From an uncultured Paracoccaceae bacterium (GTDB lineage Bacteria; Pseudomonadota; Alphaproteobacteria; Rhodobacterales; Rhodobacteraceae): a stretch of 64,000 nt of DNA. The stretch is from assembly GCA_947500135.1 (NCBI GenBank), contig CANMQX010000002.1:434001-498000 (forward strand). The letters run 5' to 3'. The notes below the pieces were generated by a model. That model was not told the DNA's origin. It saw only the letters and a program-made list of their open reading frames with translations, and searched no databases. A program made the position numbers and the translations under genes. This document shows positions 7,636-17,507 of the stretch, one piece after another (positions within the stretch are counted from its first letter, which is position 1; each line of letters starts with the position of its first letter).

Positions 7636-9135
7636 ATGCAAGAACTCACGCACTATATCAACGGCGCACATGTCAAAGGCACCTCTGGGCGCTTTGCCGA
7701 TGTCTACAACCCCGCAACCGGCGAAGTGCAGGCAAAGGTTCCGCTTGCCAACGCAGATGAGATGGCACAGGCCGTTGAGATTGCTGCCGCAGCACAGCCA
7801 GCCTGGGCTGCAACCAATCCCCAGCGGCGCGCACGGGTGATGATGGCATTTGTCGGGCTTTTGAACCGTGACATGGACAAGCTTGCCGAAGCATTGTCGC
7901 GCGAGCATGGCAAAACCCTGCCCGACGCCAAAGGCGACGTGCAACGCGGCCTTGAGGTGGTGGAATACTGCATCGGCGCGCCACAAATGCTGAAAGGTGA
8001 ATTCACCGATGCCGCAGGCCCTGGTATCGATATGTATTCGATGAAACAGGCGCTTGGTGTCACGGCCGGGATCACGCCCTTCAACTTCCCCGCCATGATC
8101 CCGATGTGGATGTTCGCACCCGCCATCGTTTGCGGCAACGCCTTCATCCTGAAACCATCTGAGCGTGATCCATCCGTGCCGCTGATGCTGGCCGAGCTGA
8201 TGGAAGAGGCCGGTTTGCCCAAGGGCATTCTGCAAGTCGTCAATGGCGACAAGGAAGCCGTTGATGCGATCCTCTACAACGACACGATCCAGTCGGTCGG
8301 CTTTGTCGGGTCGACCCCCATCGCCGAATACATCTACGGCACTGGCTGCGCGCAGGGCAAACGCGTGCAGTGTTTTGGCGGGGCCAAGAACCACATGATC
8401 ATCATGCCCGATGCGGATATGGATCAGGCGGCTGATGCGCTTGTCGGTGCAGGCTATGGCGCCGCTGGTGAACGCTGCATGGCAATCTCGGTCGCCGTTC
8501 CGGTGGGCGATGAAACTGCTGACCGGTTGATCGAAAAACTGGTCCCACGGGTCGAGGCGCTAAAAGTCGGGCCATATACCTCTGGCAATGACGTGGATTA
8601 CGGGCCGGTCGTGACGGCGGCGGCCAAGCAGAATATCGGACGGCTTGTACAGACGGGTATCGATCAGGGGGCCAAGCTGGTCGTCGATGGGCGCGATTTC
8701 AATCTGCAGGGCTATGAGGATGGGTTTTTTGTTGGCGCGCATCTGTTTGACAACGTGACCAAGGATATGGACATCTACAAAACCGAAATCTTCGGCCCCG
8801 TCCTGTCCACCGTTCGCGCGCAAAGCTATGAAGAGGCGATCGGACTGGCCATGGACCACGAATACGGCAATGGCACCGCGATCTACACCCGGGACGGCGA
8901 CACCGCCCGCGATTTTGCCAGCCGGATCAATATCGGCATGGTTGGGGTGAACGTCCCGATCCCCGTGCCACTGGCCTATCACACCTTTGGCGGCTGGAAG
9001 AAATCGATGTTTGGCGATCTCAATCAGCACGGGCCGGACGCCTTCAAATTCTACACCCGGACCAAGACGGTCACATCGCGCTGGCCCTCAGGGATCAAAG
9101 AAGGCGGCGAGTTCTCTATCCCGGTCATGGAGTAA
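7636..9135 (+). CDS. mmsA: CoA-acylating methylmalonate-semialdehyde dehydrogenase
   Basis: A 499-residue aldehyde dehydrogenase starting MQELTHYINGAHVKG. GGAGG lies 6 bp before the ATG at 7636, which fixes this start over upstream in-frame codons. It oxidises methylmalonate semialdehyde to propionyl-CoA with NAD and CoA, the last step of valine breakdown; malonate semialdehyde is often also used. The catalytic Cys is in GAAGERCMAISVAV, and the family segment PFNFPAMIPMWMFAPAI is present. It is the first gene of the mmsA-acd-hydrolase-mmsB operon. Confidence 0.95.
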   Translation: MQELTHYINGAHVKGTSGRFADVYNPATGEVQAKVPLANADEMAQAVEIAAAAQPAWAATNPQRRARVMMAFVGLLNRDMDKLAEALSREHGKTLPDAKGDVQRGLEVVEYCIGAPQMLKGEFTDAAGPGIDMYSMKQALGVTAGITPFNFPAMIPMWMFAPAIVCGNAFILKPSERDPSVPLMLAELMEEAGLPKGILQVVNGDKEAVDAILYNDTIQSVGFVGSTPIAEYIYGTGCAQGKRVQCFGGAKNHMIIMPDADMDQAADALVGAGYGAAGERCMAISVAVPVGDETADRLIEKLVPRVEALKVGPYTSGNDVDYGPVVTAAAKQNIGRLVQTGIDQGAKLVVDGRDFNLQGYEDGFFVGAHLFDNVTKDMDIYKTEIFGPVLSTVRAQSYEEAIGLAMDHEYGNGTAIYTRDGDTARDFASRINIGMVGVNVPIPVPLAYHTFGGWKKSMFGDLNQHGPDAFKFYTRTKTVTSRWPSGIKEGGEFSIPVME

Positions 9136-9225
9136 TCGGCAGGCAAGGTCGCAGTCGCGGCCTTGCCAATCCCACAAACCGGCGCAATAACTAAACAAGC
9201 GTTCAATTCATGCTGGGGAGGCATC

Positions 9226-10362
9226 ATGGACTTTGCCCTGACCGAGGAACAATCCGCTATTTTCGACATGGCGCAGGCATTTGGGGCCGAGCATATCGCG
9301 CCCCATGCCCGGGCTTGGGAAGCGGAAGGCACGATCCCAAAAACGCTCTGGCCGAAACTGGCAGAGCTTGGGTTCGGCGGGCTTTATGTCAGCGATGATC
9401 GCGGCGGTTCTGGCCTCTCGCGGCTTGATGCAACATTGGTGTTCGAGGCGCTCGCGGGGTCCTGCGCATCAGTCTCGGCCTTTCTGTCCATCCATAATAT
9501 GTGCGCCAAGATGATTGACGCCTACGGATCCGACAGCCTCAAGGATCGAATGCTGCCCAAGGCCGTAAGCATGGACACCATTCTGTCCTACTGCCTGACC
9601 GAACCCGGCTCCGGCTCTGACGCGGCTGCTTTAAAGACAAAAGCGGACCGCACCAACGAAGGTTACAGGCTGACCGGGACCAAGGCTTTCATCTCTGGCG
9701 GTGGCTATTCCGACGCTTACATCGTCATGGCGCGCACCGGCGATGATGGACCCAAGGGGATCAGCGCGATCCTGATCGAAGACGGCGCAAACGGGCTAAG
9801 CTATGGCGGGCTGGAGGATAAGATGGGGTGGCGGTCGCAACCCACACGGCAGGTGCAGATGGATGACTGCCAGACGGCGGCAGACAATCTGCTTGGCGAA
9901 GAAGGGCACGGGTTCAAATACGCAATGGCGGGGTTAGATGGGGGGCGGCTGAATATCGCGGCCTGCTCGCTGGGTGCGGCCCAATCCGCGCTCGACCAGA
10001 CGCTGGCCTATATGAAAGAACGCAAGGCTTTCGGCAAACCCATCGACCAGTTTCAGGGGCTGCAATTCCGGCTGGCCGATATGGAGATTGAACTGCAATC
10101 CGCCCGTACCTTCCTGCGGCAGGCCGCATGGAAGCTGGACGATGGCGCACCCGATGCCACGAAATTCTGCGCCATGGCCAAGAAACTATGTACCGAGGTG
10201 GGATCAAGGGTCGCTGACCAATGCCTGCAACTGCATGGCGGATATGGCTACCTCGCCGATTATGGGATCGAAAAGATCGTGCGGGACCTGCGGGTGCACC
10301 AGATCCTTGAAGGCACCAATGAAATCATGCGGCTGATTACAGCGCGGCATATGATCCAGTAA
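9226..10362 (+). CDS. acyl-CoA dehydrogenase, probably isobutyryl-CoA dehydrogenase
   Basis: A 378-residue FAD flavoprotein starting MDFALTEEQSAIFDMAQAFG after a GGAGG site. It has the acyl-CoA dehydrogenase signatures YCLTEPGSGSDAA and QLHGGYGYLADYGIEKIVRD, and the C-terminal QILEGTNEIMRLI. The catalytic Glu equivalent is within the C-terminal EGTNE segment, as in short/branched-chain members. In this operon it most likely converts isobutyryl-CoA to methacrylyl-CoA in valine catabolism. Confidence 0.9.
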   Translation: MDFALTEEQSAIFDMAQAFGAEHIAPHARAWEAEGTIPKTLWPKLAELGFGGLYVSDDRGGSGLSRLDATLVFEALAGSCASVSAFLSIHNMCAKMIDAYGSDSLKDRMLPKAVSMDTILSYCLTEPGSGSDAAALKTKADRTNEGYRLTGTKAFISGGGYSDAYIVMARTGDDGPKGISAILIEDGANGLSYGGLEDKMGWRSQPTRQVQMDDCQTAADNLLGEEGHGFKYAMAGLDGGRLNIAACSLGAAQSALDQTLAYMKERKAFGKPIDQFQGLQFRLADMEIELQSARTFLRQAAWKLDDGAPDATKFCAMAKKLCTEVGSRVADQCLQLHGGYGYLADYGIEKIVRDLRVHQILEGTNEIMRLITARHMIQ

Positions 10363-10368
10363 ACGCCC

Positions 10369-10389
10369 GTCCCGGGCTTGACCCGGGAC
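10369..10389. repeat. intergenic palindrome (GTCCCGGG / CCCGGGAC)
   Basis: GTCCCGGG (10369-10376), loop CTTGA, CCCGGGAC (10382-10389). This type of CCCGGG hairpin is a common dispersed palindrome in alphaproteobacterial genomes. Here it lies between acd and the hydrolase gene within the operon and could act as an mRNA-stabilising or -pausing hairpin. Confidence 0.7.
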
Positions 10390-10407
10390 CTCTACGTCAG
10401 GCCAATC

Positions 10408-11445
10408 ATGACCGACATTATCATTCGCAAGGCCGGCAAAGCAGGCCACATCACGCTGAACCGACCCAAGGCGCTGAATGCCCTGACCTGGGATATGTGC
10501 CTGGCGATCGAAAGCGCGCTTGACGAATGGCGCAACGACGCGGATGTCGCCCTGATCCTGATTGACGGTGCAGGTGACCGCGCCTTCTGCTCTGGTGGTG
10601 ACATTGCCGAAATGTACGCCACCGCCGGGCGCGGCGATTATGATTACGGGCAACGGTTCTGGCGCGACGAATACCGGCTGAATGCTAAAATCTACAACTA
10701 CACCAAGCCTATCGTCACCTTCCTGCAAGGTTTCACCATGGGCGGGGGGGTCGGTGTCGGCTGTCATGGATCGCACCGGATCGTCTGCGAAAGTAGCCGG
10801 ATTGCCATGCCTGAATGTTCCATCGGTCTTGTGCCCGATGTCGGCGGGTCGCTGATCCTCGCACAGGCACCGGGGCGCTGCGGCGAATTCCTTGGGCTGA
10901 CGGGCGACCGGATGGATGCGGGCGACGCGATCTACACAGGCTTCGCCGACAACTACATCCCCGAAACCGACTGGGACAGTTTGAAGTCCGAGCTTATTGC
11001 AACCGGCAACACAGATGCCATAGTCGCGTACCCTGCCCCGGATAGCCGGCTGGCCGATTGGCAGTCCGAAATTGATGCAGCATTCGCGGGCGAGAAGCTC
11101 GGCGATATTTATCGCGCCATGCCTGCGGATCCCGGCCCTGCCGTCAGCCATGCAACTAAGCTGATGGAGCGGAATGCACCGCTAGCGATGTCAGTCGCAA
11201 CCGAAATCATCCACCGGGTCCGCAACGGGCAGCGGATCGAAAACGCGCTGGATCAGGAATTTCGGTATACGTATCGCTGTGCCGCACAAGGCGATTTTGT
11301 CGAGGGGATCAGGGCCGCGATTATCGACCGGGACCGAAACCCGCAATGGAAACAAAAAAGCTGGGCCAACGTTCCCGCATCAGAGGTTCTGCGCATGACG
11401 CAGCCTTTGGGCAAAGACGCCCTGCAATGGGAGGAAACATCATGA
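10408..11445 (+). CDS. 3-hydroxyisobutyryl-CoA hydrolase (crotonase fold)
   Basis: A 345-residue enoyl-CoA hydratase/isomerase-family protein starting MTDIIIRKAGKAGHITLNRP. The segments GGGVGVGCHGSHRIV and MPECSIGLVPDVGGS, with LTGDRMDAGDAIYTGFAD, are typical of HIBCH-type hydrolases rather than ordinary hydratases, and the length agrees. It frees 3-hydroxyisobutyrate from its CoA ester so that MmsB can oxidise it. Its stop overlaps the mmsB start (ATGA). Confidence 0.88.
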   Translation: MTDIIIRKAGKAGHITLNRPKALNALTWDMCLAIESALDEWRNDADVALILIDGAGDRAFCSGGDIAEMYATAGRGDYDYGQRFWRDEYRLNAKIYNYTKPIVTFLQGFTMGGGVGVGCHGSHRIVCESSRIAMPECSIGLVPDVGGSLILAQAPGRCGEFLGLTGDRMDAGDAIYTGFADNYIPETDWDSLKSELIATGNTDAIVAYPAPDSRLADWQSEIDAAFAGEKLGDIYRAMPADPGPAVSHATKLMERNAPLAMSVATEIIHRVRNGQRIENALDQEFRYTYRCAAQGDFVEGIRAAIIDRDRNPQWKQKSWANVPASEVLRMTQPLGKDALQWEETS

Positions 11446-12308
11446 AAATCGGCTTTATCGGGTTGGGGAACATGGGCGCGCCGATGGCGATCAACCTTGC
11501 CAAGGATCACGACATCACCGGCTTTGACACAATCGCCCAACCTGACGGCATCGCCATGGCCACGAATGCCGCCGCAGCGGCCAAGGACGCGGACGTGGTA
11601 ATCACCATGCTGCCCAATGGGGATATACTCCGCGCAGTTGCGGATGAAATCCATCCAGCGATGAAACCCGGCGCGATCCACCTGGATTGCTCAACCGTGG
11701 ATGTCCAAAGCGCCCGCGCGGTGGCCACACAGGCCGAAACCCATCGCCTCGCTGCCATTGACGCCCCCGTCTCCGGCGGAATCGGCGGCGCCACCAACGG
11801 CACCCTGACCTTCATGGCCGGTGGACCCGATGCGGCCTTTGCCAAGGTCAAGCCGCTCTTTGATATCATGGGCCAAAAGGCAGTGCATTGCGGCGCGGCA
11901 GGCAACGGACAAGCCGCAAAAATCTGCAATAATATGATCCTCGGGGTGACAATGATCGCCACTTGCGAAGCGTTTGTGTTGGCGGACAAACTGGGGCTCG
12001 ACCGACAGGCAATGTTCGATGTGGTCAGCACCTCATCCGGCTATAGCTGGACGATGAACGCCTATTGCCCCGCGCCGGGGGTCGGGCCGCAAAGCCCCGC
12101 TGACAATAACTACCAGCCCGGTTTTGCCGCAGAGCTGATGCTCAAAGACCTCAACCTCAGCCAGATGGCGGCCGAGGCAGCCGATGCCGATACCCCGATG
12201 GGGCAAGCGGCAACCGCGCTCTATCAGCAGTTTGTTGAAAGCGAGGACGGCAAAGGCAAGGATTTCTCTGCCATGTTACCGCGTTTCGAAAGCCGCAGAC
12301 GGGGCTAA
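11442..12308 (+). CDS. mmsB: 3-hydroxyisobutyrate dehydrogenase
   Basis: A 288-residue NAD(P)-dependent beta-hydroxyacid dehydrogenase. The Rossmann start KIGFIGLGNMGAPMA, the substrate-binding DAPVSGGIGGATNGTLTFMAGG and the catalytic Lys in GNGQAAKICNNMI are all present. It oxidises 3-hydroxyisobutyrate to methylmalonate semialdehyde, the substrate of MmsA encoded in the same operon. It overlaps the previous gene by 4 bp. Its stop codon also overlaps the stop of the convergent gene. Confidence 0.95.
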   Translation: MKIGFIGLGNMGAPMAINLAKDHDITGFDTIAQPDGIAMATNAAAAAKDADVVITMLPNGDILRAVADEIHPAMKPGAIHLDCSTVDVQSARAVATQAETHRLAAIDAPVSGGIGGATNGTLTFMAGGPDAAFAKVKPLFDIMGQKAVHCGAAGNGQAAKICNNMILGVTMIATCEAFVLADKLGLDRQAMFDVVSTSSGYSWTMNAYCPAPGVGPQSPADNNYQPGFAAELMLKDLNLSQMAAEAADADTPMGQAATALYQQFVESEDGKGKDFSAMLPRFESRRRG

Positions 12309-12922
12309 CCGCTCACCTCTGGGTGCGCGTCCACAACAACGGCACCGCCGGGCAAAGTCACGTCTTTGGGGTCACCGCGCACCACAAAACTGGCGCAATC
12401 CATAGCGCTGGCATCAACTGATACGCCTTCGTTTCGAATGGTCAGCCGGTCACAGCGGCCAGCGGCAACAATTGCACCGCCCTCACGGGCCACCAGCGTC
12501 AATTCATCCACCCGCACATTCGGCAACGTGATCAGGCCGCCATGACCCGTCTCAATCCAAAGGCGTTCGTCAGCATCACCCGAAAACGTAGCCTGTGCGC
12601 CATCAAACGCCTTCAACCCATTCAAGACCGGCGTTTGCACGGAAACCTGCAACAGATCCTCACGCCATTTGGGGAAAATCAACCAGCGGGTGTTTCGATC
12701 AAACACGATCCAGGGCAAAAACTCGCGAATGCGCAACTTGGAAACATCACCATCGATGGCGATAGCTGATACCGATTGGGCTTCAGCAATCGACACATCA
12801 AGACGGACATCCTGCTGCACTTCAATCGCGCGAAACACACCTACATCATAGGTTTCCGGCTCGGCAAACACCGCACTGGCAGACAGCACCCCGATCAAAA
12901 GCCCAGCTATCACATTCTTCAT
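12305..12922 (-). CDS. secreted GIN-domain (DUF2807-like) protein
   Basis: About 205 residues from the ATG at 12922 (MKNVIAGLLIGVLSASAVFA, a clear signal peptide cut after AFA). The mature part begins YDVGVFRAIEVQQDVRLDVS, followed by regularly spaced beta strands (GLKAFDGAQATFSG, VDELTLVAREGGAIVAAGRCDRL). This matches the right-handed beta-helix/GIN domain of DUF2807 proteins. Periplasmic or outer surface; role unknown. An in-frame ATG at 12934 is a slightly longer alternative start. The stops overlap convergently with mmsB. Confidence 0.7.
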   Translation of the reverse strand: MKNVIAGLLIGVLSASAVFAEPETYDVGVFRAIEVQQDVRLDVSIAEAQSVSAIAIDGDVSKLRIREFLPWIVFDRNTRWLIFPKWREDLLQVSVQTPVLNGLKAFDGAQATFSGDADERLWIETGHGGLITLPNVRVDELTLVAREGGAIVAAGRCDRLTIRNEGVSVDASAMDCASFVVRGDPKDVTLPGGAVVVDAHPEVSG

Positions 12923-13018
12923 TCGCAAACCCATTTCGTGGCAAAGCACTGTCTTGGCGATAGCGAAGCTGCCACGCCAAAGCAATTCACATGCACGACA
13001 GGGATGTTGCAACAGCCA

Positions 13019-15877
13019 CTATTCGGCAGCGACTTTTCGCGTGTTCAGCATCTCTTTCAGATAGCGCCCCGTGTGACTCTCTGCCACTTCGGCGACCTTT
13101 TCGGGCGTTCCGGTGGCAACAATTCGGCCGCCGCCATCGCCGCCCTCGGGGCCGATATCAATCAGATGATCCGCAGTCTTCACAACATCCAGATTATGCT
13201 CAATCACAATGACCGAATTGCCCTGATCAACCAATTCATGCAGCACTTCCAACAGCTTACGCACATCCTCGAAATGTAAACCCGTCGTGGGCTCATCCAG
13301 AATATACAGCGTCCGACCAGTGGACCGTTTCGCCAGCTCTTTCGACAGCTTCACCCGCTGCGCTTCTCCCCCGGATAGGGTCGTGGCTTGCTGCCCAACC
13401 TTGATGTAACCAAGGCCGACACGCATCAACGCATCCATCTTTTCACGGATCGACGGCACAGCGGAAAAGAACCCCTGCGCATCTTCCACAGTCATATCAA
13501 GGACATCCGCGATGGACTTACCCTTGAATTTGATCTCCAGCGTCTCGCGGTTATAGCGCGCGCCCTTGCAGGTCTCGCAGGTGACATAGACGTCGGGCAG
13601 AAAGTGCATCTCGATCTTGATGACACCATCGCCCTGGCAGGCCTCGCAACGCCCCCCCTTCACATTAAAGCTGAACCGCCCTGGCTTGTACCCACGCGCT
13701 TTCGCCTCCGGCATCCCCGCGAACCAATCGCGGATCGGGGTGAAGGCCCCGGTATAGGTCGCAGGATTTGATCGTGGGGTGCGCCCAATGGGGCGTTGGT
13801 CGATATCAATCACCTTGTCCAGATGCTCAAACCCCTTGATCGTCTCACACGGTCCCGGTGTCTGTCGCGCACCGTTCAGTTTCATCGATGCGTTCTTGAA
13901 CAGCGTCTCAACCGTTAGGGTCGACTTGCCGCCGCCAGACACACCCGTCACGCAGATAAACTTGCCCAGCGGAAAATCGACGGTCACATTCTGAAGATTG
14001 TTGCCCGTTGCCTTCACGACGGTCAGCTTCTTGGCCTTGCCTTTACGGCGCTTGGTCGGCACCGCAATCTCGCGCGTGCCCACCAGATATTCGCCAGTGA
14101 TCGACCCTTCATGCGCCATAATTTCCTGCGGCGTGCCTTTGGCAACAACCTCACCGCCATGCACGCCAGCTCCGGGACCAATATCGAACACATAATCGGC
14201 CTCGCGGATTGCCTCTTCATCATGTTCGACAACAATTACCGTGTTGCCCTGATCGCGCAGGTTTTTCAGGGTCGTCAACAACCGGTCATTGTCGCGCTGG
14301 TGCAAGCCAATCGAGGGTTCATCCAGCACATAAAGCACGCCCTGCAGGCCAGACCCAATCTGGCTGGCCAATCTGATCCGCTGGCTTTCACCACCCGACA
14401 ATGTCCCGGAATTCCGCGACAGGGTCAGGTATTCGAGGCCCACATTATTCAGAAACCCAAGCCGCTCTCGAATCTCCTTCAAAATCGCATGCGCAATCTC
14501 GTTCTTTTGTTTGGTCAGGCTTTCAGGGACGGCCTGACACCAATCAAACGCCTCCTTGATCGACATCTGAACAACCTGCCCCACATGCAGACCACCAATT
14601 TTGACGGCCAAGGCCTCCTCACGCAAACGATACCCCCCGCAAGTCCCACAATTGCGGTTATTCTGGTAATTCTCAAACTCTTCACGAATCCAATTGCTAT
14701 CCGTCTCGCGATAACGGCGTTCCATATTTGGGATCACACCTTCAAAGGCGCGCTCTACCTGATAAACACGCCCGCCTTCATCATAGCGAAACTTGATCTC
14801 TTCCTCGCCGGAACCACGCAGGAACACCTGCTGGATTTTCGGATCAAGGTCCTTCCAGCGAGCGTTCTTGTTGAACCCATAATGTTTCGCAATGGCTTCA
14901 ATTGTCTGCAGGAAGTAAGGCGATTTACCTTTGCGCCAAGGGGCCAACGCCCCATCGGCGATCTTTAGCGTCACATCGGGAACGACCAGTTGTTCGTCAA
15001 AAAACAGCTCTACCCCCAAGCCATCACAAGATGGGCAAGCCCCGAATGGGGCGTTAAACGAGAACAGGCGCGGCTCAATCTCGGGGATCGTAAAGCCACT
15101 TACAGGGCAGGCGAAATTTTCGGAAAACGTAATCCGCTCCGGGTCGCCATCCTTCGGGGCGGTCTCAAGCACTGTAATGCCATCGGCAAGGTCCAATGCG
15201 GTACGAAAACTATCCGCCAGCCGGGTTTCCAAGCCGTCCCGTACCACAATGCGGTCAACAACAACATCGATGTCATGGCGGAATTTCTTGTCCAAGGTTG
15301 GCGGTTCGTCCAAATCATAGAATTCGCCATCCACCTTCACCCGCTGAAACCCCTGCTTGCGGAGTTCCAGGAATTCCTTGCGGTATTCGCCCTTGCGGTC
15401 GCGGATGATGGGGGCAAGCAGATAGCCGCGCGTCCCCTCCTCCATTGTCATCACGCGATCAACCATATCCTGTACCTGCTGCGCCTCAATCGGCAGGCCC
15501 GTGGTTGGTGAATAGGGCGTGCCGGCGCGGGCAAACAGTAGACGCAGATAATCATAAATCTCGGTAATTGTGCCGACGGTGGAACGAGGGTTCTTTGACG
15601 TCGTTTTCTGTTCAATCGAAATCGCCGGGGACAGCCCGCTGATGTGATCAACATCCGGCTTTTCCATCATATCCAGAAACTGGCGGGCATAGGCAGAGAG
15701 CGATTCAACATAGCGCCTCTGCCCTTCGGCATAGATCGTGTCAAAGGCCAATGACGACTTGCCCGAGCCCGAAAGCCCGGTGATGACCACAAGCTGATCA
15801 CGCGGGATATCCACGTCGATATTTTTCAGATTATGCTCGCGCGCGCCGCGCACTTCGATGTTCTTCAGCTCAGCCAT
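13019..15877 (-). CDS. uvrA: excinuclease ABC subunit A
   Basis: A 952-residue UvrA, the damage-sensing ATPase of nucleotide-excision repair. It has two ABC modules with Walker [15 protein letters not shown] and [14 protein letters not shown], signature motifs [12 protein letters not shown] and [12 protein letters not shown], and zinc-binding CxxC pairs ([32 protein letters not shown]). The start [17 protein letters not shown] at 15877 is the usual one; the frame continues upstream without support. A LexA box lies 67 bp upstream. Confidence 0.98.
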   Translation of the reverse strand: MAELKNIEVRGAREHNLKNIDVDIPRDQLVVITGLSGSGKSSLAFDTIYAEGQRRYVESLSAYARQFLDMMEKPDVDHISGLSPAISIEQKTTSKNPRSTVGTITEIYDYLRLLFARAGTPYSPTTGLPIEAQQVQDMVDRVMTMEEGTRGYLLAPIIRDRKGEYRKEFLELRKQGFQRVKVDGEFYDLDEPPTLDKKFRHDIDVVVDRIVVRDGLETRLADSFRTALDLADGITVLETAPKDGDPERITFSENFACPVSGFTIPEIEPRLFSFNAPFGACPSCDGLGVELFFDEQLVVPDVTLKIADGALAPWRKGKSPYFLQTIEAIAKHYGFNKNARWKDLDPKIQQVFLRGSGEEEIKFRYDEGGRVYQVERAFEGVIPNMERRYRETDSNWIREEFENYQNNRNCGTCGGYRLREEALAVKIGGLHVGQVVQMSIKEAFDWCQAVPESLTKQKNEIAHAILKEIRERLGFLNNVGLEYLTLSRNSGTLSGGESQRIRLASQIGSGLQGVLYVLDEPSIGLHQRDNDRLLTTLKNLRDQGNTVIVVEHDEEAIREADYVFDIGPGAGVHGGEVVAKGTPQEIMAHEGSITGEYLVGTREIAVPTKRRKGKAKKLTVVKATGNNLQNVTVDFPLGKFICVTGVSGGGKSTLTVETLFKNASMKLNGARQTPGPCETIKGFEHLDKVIDIDQRPIGRTPRSNPATYTGAFTPIRDWFAGMPEAKARGYKPGRFSFNVKGGRCEACQGDGVIKIEMHFLPDVYVTCETCKGARYNRETLEIKFKGKSIADVLDMTVEDAQGFFSAVPSIREKMDALMRVGLGYIKVGQQATTLSGGEAQRVKLSKELAKRSTGRTLYILDEPTTGLHFEDVRKLLEVLHELVDQGNSVIVIEHNLDVVKTADHLIDIGPEGGDGGGRIVATGTPEKVAEVAESHTGRYLKEMLNTRKVAAE

Positions 15878-15943
15878 TCTGACCCCCGGGGACAACAGAT
15901 CTACCAGATAGCAGCACGATCTGTATCTGCCACCCCAAATATA

Positions 15944-15958
15944 GAACAATCAGCGAAC
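15944..15958 (-). promoter_or_regulatory. LexA (SOS) box of uvrA
   Basis: GAAC (15944-15947), 7 bp, GAAC (15955-15958), which read on the minus strand is GTTC-N7-GTTC. This is the direct-repeat LexA site known from Rhodobacter and other alphaproteobacteria. Its place 67-81 bp before the uvrA start fits control of uvrA by DNA damage. Confidence 0.85.
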
Positions 15959-15979
15959 ATATGCAAAATATTCGTCACG

Positions 15980-16007
15980 AAAAAAACCCGCCTTTGGAAA
16001 AGGCGGG
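15980..16007 (-). terminator. rho-independent terminator after lpdA
   Basis: Stem CCCGCCTTT (15987-15995) with AAAGGCGGG (15999-16007) and a tight loop. The A run at 15980-15986 becomes a U run on the minus-strand transcript, so it ends the lpdA message. Confidence 0.88.
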
Positions 16008-16033
16008 CTATTTCGTCACGCTGTCGCGGTGAC

Positions 16034-17428
16034 CTACATGTGGATCACGCGATCATATGCATCCAGAACGCTTTCATGCATCATCTCTGACAAAGTCGGG
16101 TGCGGGAAGACCGTGTTCATCAGATCTTCCTCGGTCGTTTCCAACTGGCGACCGACCACGTAGCCCTGGATCAGTTCGGTGACTTCCGCACCCACCATAT
16201 GGGCGCCCAGCAGTTCGCCCGTTTTGGCATCAAAAACCGTCTTGATCATGCCTTCAGGTTCGCCCAGTGCAATCGCCTTGCCGTTGCCGATAAACGGGAA
16301 ACGGCCGACCTTGATGTCAAAACCAAGCTCTTTGGCCTTTGCTTCGGTATAGCCCACCGATGCCACCTGGGGATGGCAATAGGTGCAGCCTGCGATGGAT
16401 TCCGGTTTTACGGGATGCGCATGTTTACCAGCGATCAGGTCGGCGACCATGACGCCTTCATGGCTGGCTTTGTGGGCAAGCCACGGCGCACCGGCAATGT
16501 CGCCAATTGCATAAAGCCCCTCCACACCGGTGCGGCAATACTCATCTGTGACAACGTGCGTGCGGTCAACTTTCACGCCAAGCGCTTCCAGCCCCAAGCC
16601 TTCGACATTGCCAACGATACCAACTGCGCTGATAACCGTGTCAAATTCCTGCTTTTCGACCTTGCCACCGATCTCAATATGCGCAGTGACTTTGCCCTTG
16701 GCGCGGTCCAACTGTTTGACCATGGCCTTTTCCATGATCTTCATGCCCTGCTTCACGAATTGCTTCTTGGCAAAGGCAGAAATCTCGGCATCTTCAACAG
16801 GCAACACGCGGTCCATCACCTCGACCACGGTCGTCTCGCAGCCCAGCGTGTTGTAGAAGCTTGCAAACTCAATACCAATCGCGCCAGACCCGATGACCAG
16901 CAGCTTCTTGGGCATCCGGGGCGGTTTCAGCGCATGCTTATAGGTCCAGACCAGATCGCCATCAGCTTCAAGGCCTGGCAATTCGCGGGCGCGGGCACCG
17001 GTTGCCAGAACGATGTTCTTGGCTGTCAGTTCCTCGACACCTTTTTCACCCTTCACGCTAACCTTGCCTTTGGCAGGCACGCTCGCGTCTCCCATGATCA
17101 CCGTGACCTTGTTCTTTTTCAGCAGGTGACCAACGCCGCCGGATAGCTGACCGGCAACATCGCGGCTGCGCTTGACCACCGCATCCAGGTCATAGTCGAT
17201 ACCGCTTGCCTTCAGGCCAAAATCCTTGGCGCGATGCATCAGGTGAAATACTTCCGAAGACCGGAGCATCGCCTTTGTTGGGATGCATCCCCAGTTCAGA
17301 CAGATACCGCCCAGATGCTCGCGTTCGACCACCGCGACATTCATGCCAAGTTGCGCGCCACGAATGGCGGCGACATAGCCCCCCGGCCCGGCACCAATCA
17401 CGATCAAGTCAAAATTCTTCGCAGCCAT
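16034..17428 (-). CDS. lpdA: dihydrolipoyl dehydrogenase (E3)
   Basis: A 464-residue flavoprotein that reoxidises dihydrolipoamide of 2-oxo-acid dehydrogenase complexes with NAD. The FAD-binding GAGPGGYVAAIRGAQLG, redox-active CLNWGCIP (Cys-x4-Cys), NAD-binding IGSGAIGIEFA, and the C-terminal His-Glu in FPHPTLSEMMHE are all present. The start MAAKNFDLIVIGAG at 17428 follows a GAGGG-type site; the upstream in-frame ATG at 17443 is less likely. No E1/E2 genes are in the window. Confidence 0.97.
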   Translation of the reverse strand: MAAKNFDLIVIGAGPGGYVAAIRGAQLGMNVAVVEREHLGGICLNWGCIPTKAMLRSSEVFHLMHRAKDFGLKASGIDYDLDAVVKRSRDVAGQLSGGVGHLLKKNKVTVIMGDASVPAKGKVSVKGEKGVEELTAKNIVLATGARARELPGLEADGDLVWTYKHALKPPRMPKKLLVIGSGAIGIEFASFYNTLGCETTVVEVMDRVLPVEDAEISAFAKKQFVKQGMKIMEKAMVKQLDRAKGKVTAHIEIGGKVEKQEFDTVISAVGIVGNVEGLGLEALGVKVDRTHVVTDEYCRTGVEGLYAIGDIAGAPWLAHKASHEGVMVADLIAGKHAHPVKPESIAGCTYCHPQVASVGYTEAKAKELGFDIKVGRFPFIGNGKAIALGEPEGMIKTVFDAKTGELLGAHMVGAEVTELIQGYVVGRQLETTEEDLMNTVFPHPTLSEMMHESVLDAYDRVIHM

Positions 17429-17507
17429 GCGGTCGCCCTCCAAATCAGATTTAGTTGAACACTAAACTACTTTGAAACGGACGACCAGCAATGCAAATGC
17501 ATAGCCG

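Noticed and set aside
10204..11151. 315-codon minus-strand frame across acd and the hydrolase
   Set aside because: Overlaps two clear catabolic genes on the other strand.
16100..17146. Long plus-strand open frame (348 codons) opposite lpdA
   Set aside because: Antisense shadow of a well conserved gene; composition is His/Asp/Phe-rich with no domain.
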